This document shows, in pieces, positions 46,680 to 58,923 of a stretch of DNA of 64,000 nt. Location of the stretch: the NCBI GenBank assembly GCA_944548615.1, contig OX155951.1, forward strand, positions 41,273,964 through 41,337,963, read 5' to 3'. This DNA is from Micropterix aruncella (taxonomy: Eukaryota; Arthropoda; Insecta; Lepidoptera; Micropterigidae). The notes under the pieces are model-generated. The model ran no database searches. It had not been told where the DNA came from and worked only from the letters and a program-made list of their open reading frames with translations. The position numbers were made by a program, and so were the translations under genes. The stretch's first letter is position 1; each line of letters starts with the position of its first letter.

Positions 46680-47215
46680 GTTAACCTCCTCGAAGAGGGA
46701 CGAACCTGGAAAGGACTCTGTTTCTCAAACATCTGGGAGAAGACCTCGGGTGCTGCTGGGCGATTTGCCCATCGTGCGGTGTTGGTCTGTCGACTGCGCA
46801 CTCCGACTCCGGCGAATAACCGAAGGAAGGAATAAGTTTCCTAAGCAGCGGAGGTGGTTGTTAAACTGATGTCAGCTACTCTTGAAACGACCCGTTGGCG
46901 CAACGGTTCGCGATGAATTCAAACCGAATTACCGCTATCATTAGGTAGAGGACGCGCATGCGACTTGAACCTGCGACCAGACTGGAGAACGGAGAAACCG
47001 GCCAAATCTGGTAGTGAGAGCGTGAGGTCGACCCGCTGGGCTCACTTCTCAGTGCTTCGCGGTAAGGCGTTGGACTCTCATGGGGCTGTTGGCTTAGGTA
47101 AACGGTAGAATTTGTTTTTACTAAGTCTCCCCATAGTTGAAAGAATGATCGAATATCGCTATAACTTCCTGGGGTGGCGGGTTCGCGCGTAGTAGTTAAC
47201 AACTCCAAAGTAGCA
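46680..47215 (+). repeat. Unclassified GC-richer repeat family, copy
   Basis: The order of landmarks is ACCTGGAAAGGACTCTGTTT, GACTCCGGCGAATAACCG, GTGGTTGTTAAACTGATGTC, CGATGAATTCAAACCGAATT, CATTAGGTAGAGGACGCGC, CTGGTAGTGAGAGCGTGAGG, GGTAAGGCGTTGGACTCTCA and CTTCCTGGGGTGGCGGGTTC. It is the same as in the 14785-15655 copies except that the last block sits at the end. Frames in it have no domain. Confidence 0.62.
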
Positions 47216-48189
47216 TTGCCCCTAGCCAGTTTTTTCTCAGAAAACTCACTCGTGATCTTCAGATGGAGCGATGAACGTTTGGTCCTTCGAGCCGGATCCC
47301 ATTGATTCGTATTAAAGTCTCGTGTTACCGGTTCATTTGATTAGCTATCTGCCTCCGAATACAAGACTAGTGCTGGGCTCAAGCCTGTCGAGACGCTCTA
47401 TTCAAATGACTCTCACCGGGAATGTTCATTTAAAAGTGTTACTTTCACCCTGTCTGCGTCGCTCGCTTCGTAATTGCCTGCTCTCTCTATTACCTCCCTC
47501 CTGCCACCGCAGACACTACACAGTTAATTTACATTTTGGCGCCAGAGATATGAGTTGTTTATTTGATGTGACGTCACTGACATTTGCGGCGCAATTACTG
47601 TCGCATGAAGGCTCAATTGATTATTTAATTTGATTGAGTTATCCAAATATATTCACGCTCGTAATCTGAATTTGCGATTCTGTTTACCTATTGTAAATCT
47701 AGTCCATTTTATTAAGTGCAAATGTGCAAGTGGGTTGAATTGGGAAGAGAGAAAAGGTAACTTCGTATCCACTTACGAAGCTTATTGGAAATCTTTGCCA
47801 CGTATACCAAGCGAAAGCTTATTACAAAAGTAATCTTCCATTCTATAGCAGCTAAGCTGAAATATCTAGCCGAAACAAGTTATATTTCAAAATATTTTAT
47901 TCAAAAATTAGACATTTTTAGTAATATACCTTATTTACTTCGTTATTCTTGAAGTATACAGGTACACAGATAAAATATATGGAAAATATCACAAACTATA
48001 AACTTATATCAGTATCGACTATGAATAGTAAAACAAACTGCTTAGTAACGAGTGAGTACTGTTTTCTTATCCCAAAAGCTAAAGCAGTAAATAACTTTAT
48101 GTATGAAAGAGAAACAGCCAATACGTAATCTAGAGATAGATGATCTCTTATTTCAGTTATTATTATAGATATTTCTCATTTTTCTCTTT
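47216..48189. other. Gene-free DNA; GC-richer at 47290-47600
   Basis: Two open + strand frames (47322-47633 and 47630-47833) overlap by a few bases but have no recognised domain. The AT content rises after 47870. Confidence 0.35.
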
Positions 48190-48550
48190 ACTTTAGTCTT
48201 GAGTCTATTCTGTTTGTCTTTTATCTTTATTTTAGTTTTAGTTTTAAGTCTATCCTATGTTTGTCACACTCTATTTAATAGAATGTTATGTTCCATTTAA
48301 TGCCGATTTCATAATGGAAAATTGTGTGTGGTTTTTTAGGACCATATTTTAGGGCAATTTAGTTTTATGAGCATTGTATGAAAACTTTTACATAATTTAT
48401 TGTAATATTGTCCACCCTAGAACTGGCTAGTCCCAGTTGGATGACAGAATCAAAAAAGCATACGGTTAAGGTTTTGCCATTCGGTTCTTGTTATTTTTGT
48501 AAGCAAAAACAATGTTTTATAGTAATTATTTTTTAAATAAATAAATTAGT
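48190..48550 (+). repeat. Divergent LINE 3' UTR, third member of the 36300/57625 family
   Basis: ACTGGCTAGTCCCAGTTGGA then TGACAGAATCAAAAAAGCAT and GGTTTTGCCATTCGGTTCTT follow the order of GTATATCCCAGTTGGGCAGC, GCAGTGAATGAAAGAGGAAA and GTTTTTGCCATTTGTTTT at 57508-57570. It ends in an AAATAAATAAATT tail. No coding sequence remains. Confidence 0.45.
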
Positions 48551-50634
48551 GTCAGGTGTCAGATAAAATTTTGCGCCTGAACCTTCGGCATTCTTTTGCT
48601 TTCCGTTGGGGTTGTCTAAACAAGTTTATGGATGTCTACATTTGCCTAAACTTCGGATGTAAATAATTCCAATACAGATAAATGATGGATACATGTACAC
48701 ATGGATTAATCTTTAACTTTGATATTTTTACTTCTTTAAGCAAGCACAATTAATGGTTATGTCCCTAGTTGTTATACTCTGGGTACACCTTTCATATGAA
48801 AATTTCCATACTCCTTTTACAATATCGATCGATGTCGATAGCTTGATTAAAAGCAATGCACCGACACGAAAATGTATTAATCAAATATCACTGAAGAAAA
48901 AAAACAATCCGCTTTGATTCCATGTAAAGAAAGACATCGACCCCCGCCAGTCGCGCGCCGTTGGAAAGGCGTATGTACACAAACTATGGCGAGCAAACTT
49001 CGCGCGGGCGAAGAACAGAATCGATGTAAACCCAATTAAAGTGAAAAATACTCCGTCGGAGTGCGGGCGGAGCCGACAAGGGCTGAATTTTACTGCCGCG
49101 ATTATGTATAGAAGAAGAAAAAGGGGGTAATTGGGCGTTTGTATGCGCGGCGGAATTAATTCGAACGCTTAAGGCCGCTATACACGGTATGACTTGACTG
49201 CCTTCCGGTTAGGCATTAAGGTCCCACGAAAAAAAAAGTACAACTTACTCGGAGCAGTGGTTATAATGTAATATATAACCATTGTTGTGATTATTATATT
49301 CAGAATAGGTTGACAATAGTGATTGGTTATTCCAGGGTCACCTAGTTTCGGAACCATACTCCTCTACTCTAAAGAATTCCGCTTCCTACTCAAAATTTCA
49401 CTGGAGGGATACATTTTTTCGAAAATCCTGCTTCGCTAATCAATAAACCTTTTATCTGTTATTGTAATGGGGAATTATTCAGACCGCCTCACGCCCAGGA
49501 TGAATTGAAAATAATCGGATTCTCCGATTCTCTGTTACATTCCACGCAAAGGAGTCGACTCACAAAATAACCGTTGGCGTCGCGCGGATTGACCGACTCT
49601 ATGCGAGTGCGGGTCACGGCTCGAGGAGCGAGCAATGGGTCATTTCAGGAGTTCCCGTGTTCTAGTAACAGGCTCCTCTGAGTGGAATGGATATTCGACG
49701 CGGTATTCGTTAGTTCAAATTGGGAGTCGAGCCCGCTCTTCCAGATCTGCGCTTTGATAACAAAAGGCAACTTTTTAAATAGGGAGGCATTTGAAAATCC
49801 GCGCAGAAGTGCAGGATACCAAAAATGGCGGCCGTTAAAGATAGTCGACATTACCCGAACATTTTTTTTTGTAAAACAACTTCTAACAGTCCGATTTTTT
49901 TTTGTTTCTATATATTTATCTCTACACCTTTGGGAGTCTGTTTTAAAATACATTTTTAATTTGAGCAATCTTAACTCTATCTAGTATGTGGAGCAGGCTT
50001 AACGCTCTTTCGGGCCAAAAGTACCAGTGGTGTGCTCTCTATCACTCATCGCGGCCGACAAAATCAACAACCGCAGCCGCAGCCGCCGTCAGACAAATTT
50101 GCCAGGCTCTTTAACTTGGCCGTTTGCCGTGTAAACAGTCCTCTGCATTTTCAATTTTATTTCGGCGGCCGCCCGTTCGCGACGAGACGCCGCGCGCCGC
50201 CCGGCGATTTGCGAGGGAGGGCGCGGGCCGCGGGCCGCGGCCGCCTCAGCGGAATCTAGCAATTACACCGAGGCGCTAGGGCTGAAGGGCGCGGGGCGGG
50301 TTGAGGTTAACCAATTATGCCGCCCGACCAATCAGATCTGTGTGGAAAGTAAACACTGCCTAACCGCCAAATCATCCGCACCCTAATAACGGAAAATATT
50401 GGCTCGTATTCGAAAAGCTATCTTCGATCTTGGATGATCGGCCGCTCGTTCTGAATTACGCGCGGGGCGATGAGAGCGCTCTGAGGAAGTAGTCGCCGCT
50501 CGGCCGCTTCAATGGAGGCAATTTTATTTCTGATTTCAGTGCAATTTACCATTGGACATATCAAAATAAGGCAAAGACATTAAATTCATAGTCGCAAGTC
50601 ACTATTGAGGTTTTTTATTATTATTCTTCTTTAT
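48551..50634. other. Gene-free DNA with GC-rich blocks (48930-49190, 49550-49760, 50010-50540)
   Basis: No protein similarity was found. The last block is the most GC-rich part of the window, with CGGCCGCC words and short compositional frames. Regulatory DNA is possible. Confidence 0.35.
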
Positions 50635-50870
50635 TTTATTTTATTATTATTCACGAAACATACAGCTGTTTCAATACATTAGACACAAATTATTATATGT
50701 TTCCACTTAAACATTTATTTTTTTCTGGATAAACACAGATAGGGGGAGGTGGGGGAGGTAGAAGTAAATAAGTTTAGTGTGAATACACATTATATAATAT
50801 ATTCATACATACGTGTCAAGTAAATATATTAAAATGAATAAATAAATTAATAGTTTTAAAAAACACTAAA
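50635..50870. repeat. Interspersed repeat, family shared with 42495 and 63575
   Basis: CACGAAACATACAGCTGTTT then CAATACATTAGACACAAATT and TATGTTTCCACTTAAACATT match the 63595-63690 copy. The continuing GGGGGAGGTGGGGGAGG and TAGTGTGAATACACATTATA part matches 42510-42600. Its T-rich left edge suggests a retroelement tail in minus orientation. Confidence 0.55.
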
Positions 50871-50879
50871 AACACGCTT

Positions 50880-51185
50880 TTATAAATGCACGTAAAAACC
50901 ACATCATCAGACCTGGAAACCTAATCGTGGTCAAAGTTCATTCCAAGACTTTTCTAACAAGTCCAAACACAGCTATGATACGATGTTCCATCATGAAGTT
51001 CCAGTTCATATCTTCCGACTCCATCATCAGATCAGTTCGACAGTACCATATTATTGTATTGTCATCAGAACTACATACAGCTGCCAATTTTCTTGACGCT
51101 ACGATCCTTGGAAGATGGTTAAATTAGTTACCTTAGATTCCATTACATAGTTAGTTACATATGGGTCGACCTAATAAAAGCGTGT
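50880..51185 (+). repeat. Interspersed repeat with terminal AATAAA
   Basis: The block running from CATCATCAGACCTGGAAACC to ATGGGTCGACCTAATAAAAG resembles a retroelement 3' end that I recall as common in Lepidoptera. It has no second copy in this window and no coding sequence. Confidence 0.4.
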
Positions 51186-51235
51186 TTAAAACACGACTGC
51201 CGTTACAGAAAGTATTTATAATAATTTTTTTATAG

Positions 51236-51905
51236 TTTTTCACGAAATATTTGTGGATTATGTATTTATCCATATAGATACATGTATATATCAGAAATGT
51301 ACTCAATCAAACCTTTTATTTGACTTCTTCTTCTTATAGTGCCTCTCCTAGAGGGGGTTGGCTGTCAGCTCTGTGACTTTTTCCCTGTCTTGGGCCAAGC
51401 GAAATAGTTCTTTTACGCTTGAGACGTTTGTCCACTCTCGGATGTTGCAGAGCCAAGTTTTTTTTCTTCTTCCAGCTTGTTTTTTTACCGCAAACTTTCC
51501 ATAATAATGAGCTGAAGCAGTTGGTATCGCTTATGTCTCAGCACGTGGCCCAGGCACGCCACTTTCCTTTACTTTATTATGGGAAAAAGTTCGCTATCTC
51601 TACCGATGAGTTGGAGTACTCTAACAGTGGGAACTTTCTGGATCCAGCGTTTTATTCGACTAAACACGATATATTTATGTTAATTTATTGACATTTGGAC
51701 ATTTATAGTACTTGCTTAATATTTGGTCAGTTATGATGCCCTATGACACTCGAGATGACATAACGATTCTATCAATATCACACTATTCTAAATCGGTTCA
51801 AGCGTTTAGAAGTTACAGTGGAATAAAGAAACAGAAAACATACATAGATGAATCGTAAACACATAACACTCATTTTTTGTTGGGCAGTCGTGTAAAAATA
51901 TTCAT
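51236..51905. repeat. Interspersed repeat split by a LINE fragment
   Basis: Same landmarks as 39826-40145 (TTATGTATTTATCCATATAG, ACGATATATTTATG, TTGACATTTGGACATTTA, TCTAAATCGGTTC, TTGGGCAGTCGTGTAA). Between 51325 and 51650 a LINE 3' end has been inserted. The neighbouring TTTTATTTGACT (51314-51325) and TTTTATTCGACT (51650-51661) are the resulting 12-bp target duplication with one difference. Confidence 0.65.
51326..51649 (-). pseudogene. LINE ORF2 C-terminal fragment inserted in a repeat
   Basis: Minus-strand translation, with frame changes, gives RKVACLGHVLRHKRYQLLQL, then KTWLCNIREWTN-like and KELFRLAQDREKVTELTAN-like segments. It ends in ARG/GAA repeats (AGAAGAAGAAG). This is the C-terminus of an endonuclease-type LINE (K-V-x-Y-L-G-H-x-x-R, W-L-x-x-I-R-x-W). 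It is 5'-truncated, and the insertion is flanked by a 12-bp duplication, which is standard for target-primed reverse transcription. Confidence 0.65.
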
Positions 51906-54599
51906 GAATACAGGTTATTATTATTTTATTGCAAAAATGTTTAGTAAAAAATGCCAAAATCCTAAAAACAAAAAAAAGCAAATTACTAAATTCCCACGAA
52001 TGCTTGATTTGCTCAAAGGGGGGGGGGGGGGCTATAATGGGCACGGAACATATTCGACGCTAATTAAATGCCCTCAACTAACCTTAAAATTTTATACAAT
52101 GAAAGTAAATACAATCATATCACGGCCAGATAAACACTTAATAACGAATGAGTTGTGATAATAATATTGAACACACAATAGACACAAGTAACATAAGTAG
52201 TACCTCGAATTTTTGTTTAAAAATCCGATTAAAACACTTGTTTTTGCACAGCTTCTAAACGCGTGCTCCCTACCTAATGTCCCTTACAAGTGCATTCCTT
52301 AAATACTATGTAATGGCATTATTATGGCGATTTGTAGCCAGAACGGGTACCTATTGTGATGTCGCTTTCAAAGATTACGCTTATTAGTGTCGGTGTTTCC
52401 TGAAGTATGGCTACAGGCGGCGCAGCTCGTCGCAGCGCGACCGACGTCGTCATACATTGCCGAGGCATATGACGTTTTTCATTTCTATTCATGGGCGGCG
52501 CCCACCTTATGGTCGGCCGCATCGGCTGCGCCTCTCTATTCAGCCGTCGGCCTGCCGCTTTTTATGCTAACCTCGCTCCCCCCCCCCCCCCATTCCCCCA
52601 CCCCCGAGTTCACCACGCCCTGACTCGATTACCATATTATTATTTTTTTAAAATACGAAGTAGCGGTCTGGGCCAAATGCGAGATTTTTCGTAGAGATGT
52701 CGCTTCGATCGTGGGGATTAACGAGTTAATCGAATACTAAGTACATGGATCACAATCCATCCATTTCCAAACTTTCATTTTTTGTCGCCATTTTTTTTTA
52801 AAATAAAGAGTATTTATTTCTTTTACAGCCATTACAGTTATCTAGAAAAGGCTGATTATATTAAAGTAATCTTAAATTAGTTCCTCAATTTAACAATGAA
52901 TGATTACATAGTATAATATTCCAAAATTCTTCCAATTAAACAACAAAAAGTCTAGATTATAACAATTGACAATAAAAAAATGTACGTTAAATTACGTTGG
53001 TAGGTACGATGCTGTTTACGAAGTATTTTTAAATGTCGTTAAGCGCATACTATTGATTTTAGGCAGATACACCCGGATGGATCTCTTGAAAATATCAATG
53101 TTTTAATGAGGACATTTATTAAAAAGACGTTCTATGTAGACTGCTCGCCTGGAACTTAGCCGTACTTGGTATCATAGTATGGAGGTAATGGGTTTTATTG
53201 CTGGTGTCATGCCGATGTACTTCGTAGTGGGATATGGCTGAACTCTTATTGCAATAGAATTCTCAGAGAACTTCTTAAGCAAAAATTGGCAATATGGATA
53301 CGGTCAATATCCCTAAATTTTGGAAGTGTTAACGACATGACTACCGTGGATCAATACCCACTATCGCACGTATTCAAAACAACAATCGCCGATTGCGTAT
53401 TCTGTTACATCAGTTTTGTTGATTTGACATAACCAATTAGTTGATTCTATCACAGAAAAAAATATGGTATACTATTAGTGACAGAGTCTTATTTGTTCTT
53501 ATGGGACATGAATGTCAGGCGGCGCAAAGCATTTTAGAAGGGTTGGTGAGAACCGTACAGCCAAGTATGGATATAGCCAGGAAATTTTCTTTTTGGTCTT
53601 CCGTAGCTGAACTGATAGGAAGCTACCCCATACGCTAGTGTTGGTCCCGATGAGGTTTCCCAGAGAACACAGAACTCGCTAGAAAACGGTGGTATAGATT
53701 TCTTTGTCGTGTACAGAGAAAGACAAAGAAAGAAAGAGATATCGCTAATGATGGTGCACTTCGCCTGAATTTTCGACCGCAGATATTGTTCATGCGATAG
53801 TACGCAATGTACGCGTGTAAACGGAGGGGTTGAAATATGAGTGGGTTTCATAGAATTTAAGGGGATATCATTTCAGGTTACACCAGGCGTGTCTACTTAC
53901 AACAAAAGCGTTTAGGGAAATTGAAAAGTGTATCGTTTTTAACAATCGGCGTCCCTATCCTATCAATTCGTCTGCGACTATATTGTTGTGGGGTCGCTGG
54001 GCGCGCCGTTAAGAAGAAGATCGTGCGGTAAACGTCGCCGAGGACGGCAAAGATTATACGGATTAAATATTAAGTACGTGAAATGGCTTAATAAAAAAGC
54101 GCTCGTAGCGAGTGCTCGCAAATGACGGGCCGGATTTGGAATTTGTAAGGCGGATGAGCCGGGCGGGCGGCGATAAACGGGGAGGCCGCCACCCGCCGCG
54201 CCGCCTCCCTTGTTCTTGGAGTAATTTCGCCCGTCGGATCTTTTTCATAAGCTGATATTGCTTTCGGGTCTCGCCCGACGAAACGAATTGCGGTCCCGTT
54301 AAATTAATATGCCAAACTGACGATCCGCTCTTGAACGGCGCGTCTCGATTGTCTCGGGGTTTGTTCACGATTATTCTAAAGCAACCTTTGTAACGCGGGC
54401 CTTGAGCCATCGCAATATGGCTGTTTCTCTGGGCACCTTCTTTACTGAGCGCTCGAGCCTACGATCCTGGCAACCGGGTATTTGGCTCTTAAACAAATAT
54501 AATTGGACAATTCAATATCTTTCGGTACCTTACTCATCACCAGGTGTAGTCTGGTCAGCTATATTATGGGATACTACACTACACTGCTACCCTATGGAA
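51906..54599. other. Gene-free DNA; GC-rich at 52380-52640 and 54000-54480
   Basis: A 12-base G run lies at 52019-52030 and a C-rich run at 52578-52592. Open frames (for example 53534-53851 and 54063-54410, both minus) show no domain. Confidence 0.4.
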
Positions 54600-54720
54600 G
54601 ATTTTTAATCAAAATTCTTAGATAATTTCGCAAATTTCCATATGGACATTAGTACTAATAATCAAAAAGAATTATTTGATAATTTCACAAATGAATTTCA
54701 GTAAAAAAAAGGAATTTCAA
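54600..54720 (+). repeat. Interspersed repeat copy related to 17225-17345
   Basis: GATAATTTCGCAAATTTCCA then TATGGACATTAGTACTAATA and GAATTATTTGATAATTTCAC repeat the pattern of 17250-17335. Confidence 0.45.
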
Positions 54721-55279
54721 AAATTGCGTTTGACTTTTATATATGTAATGTACAGACAAGGCCTCATCGCGATATTATTACATGAAGGTTTAGATATCAA
54801 ATATAGTCGACAATTTGTCTATTGAAAGTCACTATTTTAATTACAAACTCACTAGCCATGCAGAATCAAGTCGTGACGGCATTTCGCGAATATTATGCAA
54901 GGTCGCCGCATTGATAACGACACCGTATCGACATAGGAATCACTGCAAATTTAATCCGCGAAATCTGAATATAAAGCGGAGGAGCGGGAACCCAATTAGT
55001 CGGCAGCGAGGAGTCTAGAGCAAACAGATTAGCGGAGAGTCGAGACGGGACGAGGCGAGCGACGCGACGGCGCGCCGCCCGGTCGCACTGTTGTTTGCCA
55101 AGTTGGTCGGTCGGTTGACGCCTTGTCGGCCCGCCCAGCCGGACAATACTCGACCACAGGAGGAAGTGTTGACAAGCCGTGGCCTCAATCGAGACCGTGC
55201 ACCGCTCTTAATCGAGTCACCAGCGATGAATAATCCACTCGATAAATGGGATTTAAGGAGCGCTCAATGTAACCTCCAC
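54721..55279. other. Mixed DNA with GC-rich block (54960-55140)
   Basis: The block has CGAGCGACGCGACGGCG-type sequence and no recognised gene. Confidence 0.35.
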
Positions 55280-55870
55280 ATAAAGACTTAGTTATGTTCA
55301 GAGAAACTTTGAACACTTGAGAGTTGTCAACTACTACGGACGAACCCGCCACTCCAGGAGTTATAACGATATTAGATCATTATTTTGCCATGAGGTGAAC
55401 GCAGCGAATTAAGGATAACACAGTCCTTCGTCTAACTACGCGAGCAGGCTCGTGAGAGTCCAGCGCCTTTCCGCGAGGCATTGGGAAGTGAGACCTCACT
55501 GCCTCACTACCACACTTGGCCGGATTTCTCCGTCCTTCAGTCACGTCGCAGGTTCGAAGTCGTTTGCGCGGCCTCTACCCGATATTAACGGTAATTCAGT
55601 TCGAATTTATCGCGGATCGTAGCGCCCTTTACGCGTCTTTCACCCGGGGGTGCGAATAAGACCATTTCCAGACCTCCCCAATTATTCGCCGGAGTGCACA
55701 GTCGATTGGCTAACGCCAGACGATGCGCAATGCGCACGACCTCGGGTCCAGCAGCGCCCGAGGTCTTCCCCCAGAGGATCCGATCCCACCTGTCCATGGC
55801 ACAACCGTGACCGGTGAAACACGGTCATTTCCAGGGCCGTCCCTCTTTTAGGAGGCTACCGGATGGGAGA
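55280..55870 (-). repeat. Unclassified GC-richer repeat family, inverted copy
   Basis: On the minus strand it matches the 14785 and 46680 copies. Landmarks on the + strand are GAACCCGCCACTCCAGGAGT, GAGACCTCACTGCCTCACTA, CTTGGCCGGATTTCTCCGTC, GTCGCAGGTTCGAAGTCG, CGGTAATTCAGTTCGAATTT, ATTATTCGCCGGAGTGCAC and CCAGGGCCGTCCCTCTTTTA. GGTTCGAAGTC resembles a polymerase III B box, but no matching A box was found. Confidence 0.62.
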
Positions 55871-55924
55871 TGAACCGTGAGTTAAGCCGACTCATGGTAA
55901 CGAGCAATTAACATGGCCTAAGCT

Positions 55925-57625
55925 GCACAAAAAACTTAAGCTGCCAGTAACTTTCAACAGGCTAATTCCATTCATTTGCGATGCATTCTTATGTCATTTT
56001 CTGCTTGGAAGACTACTGAATTCGTTAGGACTTGTTCTATCTCTCGAGATTATCAATAGCATTCATGATTTCATCAGGTCCGTGGATGGTGAAATCATTT
56101 TATTCGCCGATGACACCCCCCTTCTTTTTAGCGATAAAGCTGATACAAGCTCGCCAAAGATTAATGAAACGATAGATACACTTGCTGTCTAGTTAAAAGG
56201 TAATAAACTGTCGCTGAATGTTCCCAAATTTAATGCAATGTACTTCTAGTTGCGTCATATTAATGCAAATTCTTTAGAACAGACAAATTCAAAAACGTCC
56301 ATTCTACTAAATTCATAGGTTTGCAGGCTGAGCAAAATTGCAATGATTAGACCACTTGGGAGCACTTAACAAAAGCTATCTAGTGCTATTTTCACCGTAA
56401 CAAATTATAAATGTATGTGGCATTAGAGCAGTTACAACCGTTTACTTTGATTACTTCAAATCTCTGATAACATATGGCCTAATGTACTGGGGAATATCAG
56501 TAAATTTAATGCAAATTCCTATCCTCCAAAATATCGCTTTGTAATATACAAGTCTATACATAGATGCTACAAGATCTTCGTATAAGCTTCGGTCTGTCAA
56601 AGAATGAGCTTAGCTTACCACATGATTCCACACAGCATAGAACCTACCAGCATAGCATAGAACATAGAAATAGTGTAAACGAATTTTTAACCGACATTGG
56701 AATTCTAACTAAATCATTTCGTCGCTATTCATTTTTTTTAAAATATTTATTTTATTTATTAAAATTAAAATGACATAAATTATTGTTGTTTCTTGGACTC
56801 TTTAAATATTACTTTTATTAATCTTGGATTGCTTTTAAATGTTACTTTGTTGTTAAATGTTATATATTATAATTTAACATCATGCATTTAACATCATATA
56901 TTTAAAAAATCATGCATCGCAAACCATATCAATATTCTTCTAAGGAACTCTTTAAAGATGCTCAGGTTTTGGATGCTAGGTTATTATTCATTAAAACTGC
57001 ACTACGTTGGGTTTTCATGGCCAAACAAAATAAATCTTTTATTATTACGCACACGAAATCCACTAGACAACTCCTGAGTGATAATTTGAATGTACCTAGG
57101 ATGAAGACGACTTTCGGACAGCGACACTACTCTTTCATAGCTACAAGACTCTATAATAAATTAAGCAGTGACATTAAAACCAGCCCCAATTGTCATGTGT
57201 TTAAAAGCAAAATAAATAAATGGCTGGTGCAAGAAGAGCGTTTATCTATCCATGCCATGATCGATGTAGTAGAATAATTTGAAGTTGACTAAACATATAT
57301 TGTGTATATATGTATGTATGTGTGTATATGTGTATTCTAATGTATTTAGTATTTCTATTTCCTATATAATATTGTAAATTTTATTATTATATTTATTTAT
57401 TATTATTATATATATTTTAAAATTATTATTATTATTATTGTGTTTGGTTGGTTCAACGACCCTCGTTTTTGATGTAAAAATACAAATTGCTTGCCCTGGA
57501 ACGGGTATATCCCAGTTGGGCAGCACTAGGCAGTGAATGAAAGAGGAAAGTTTTTGCCATTTGTTTTAATATTATATTTATTGTAAAATGGTTAATTTAA
57601 TAATTCCAATAAATAAATAAATAAA
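55925..57625 (+). pseudogene. Degenerate LINE: reverse transcriptase, C-terminal tail and 3' UTR
   Basis: From about 56050 the + strand reads INSIHDFI and VDGEIILFADDTPLLFSDK, in which FADD (56103-56114) is the reverse-transcriptase catalytic motif normally YADD or FADD. LKGNKLSLNVPKFNAMYF follows. Frame-broken remnants of the thumb continue to 56640. The 121-codon open frame 56912-57277 is the C-terminal tail, with TTFGQRHYSFIATRLYNKL and a final IDVVE. The 3' UTR ends at about 57625 in AATAAATAAATAAATAAAA and carries CCCAGTTGGGCAGCACTAGG, as in the minus-strand copy at 36300. Jockey/CR1-like by motif order. Many stops make it inactive. Confidence 0.72.
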
Positions 57626-57722
57626 ATAAAAATAATCCTTATGTAGTTTTGATTACATTTTATTCATTATTTTTTACTGGTTACTGTAAGTAAATCTCAA
57701 AAATACCAACTCAAATTATTAA

Positions 57723-58616
<894 letters not shown>

Positions 58617-58620
58617 TTAA

Positions 58621-58918
58621 TACCATAAATGAAATAATTCATTGTTGTGTCTTGCGGCCTTAGAGCAAGAAAAAAATACAATAGGTAATAAGCACATACA
58701 GTGTTCTGTAGTAATAAGCATTTACTTGAAATTGTACGCTCTATGGGCAATCTATATCGAAGTATTTTGTACCAAAACATCTGTACTTCTAACATACAGT
58801 TATAAAATAATAAATACAAACGGAGCTGCCATGGAATTCACCGACCGGAGTCGGGCCCATCATAATACTATTTTTTTACACTTCTGGGGGATGAGCAGTG
58901 GATTCCGGACTTACGAAC
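58621..58918 (-). other. Possible continuation of the RLE-LINE 3' UTR
   Basis: The Transib element that follows ends 45 bp beyond the stop codon of a minus-strand LINE ORF. Sequence left of the Transib would therefore be the rest of that LINE's 3' UTR, if the LINE was the target. A 125-codon + strand frame spans this area into the Transib and is without a domain. Confidence 0.35.
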
Positions 58919-58923
58919 CGGCT

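Noticed and set aside
49170..49230. GGCCGCTATACACGG word resembling a Harbinger-type end
   Set aside because: No inverted partner or target duplication was found nearby.
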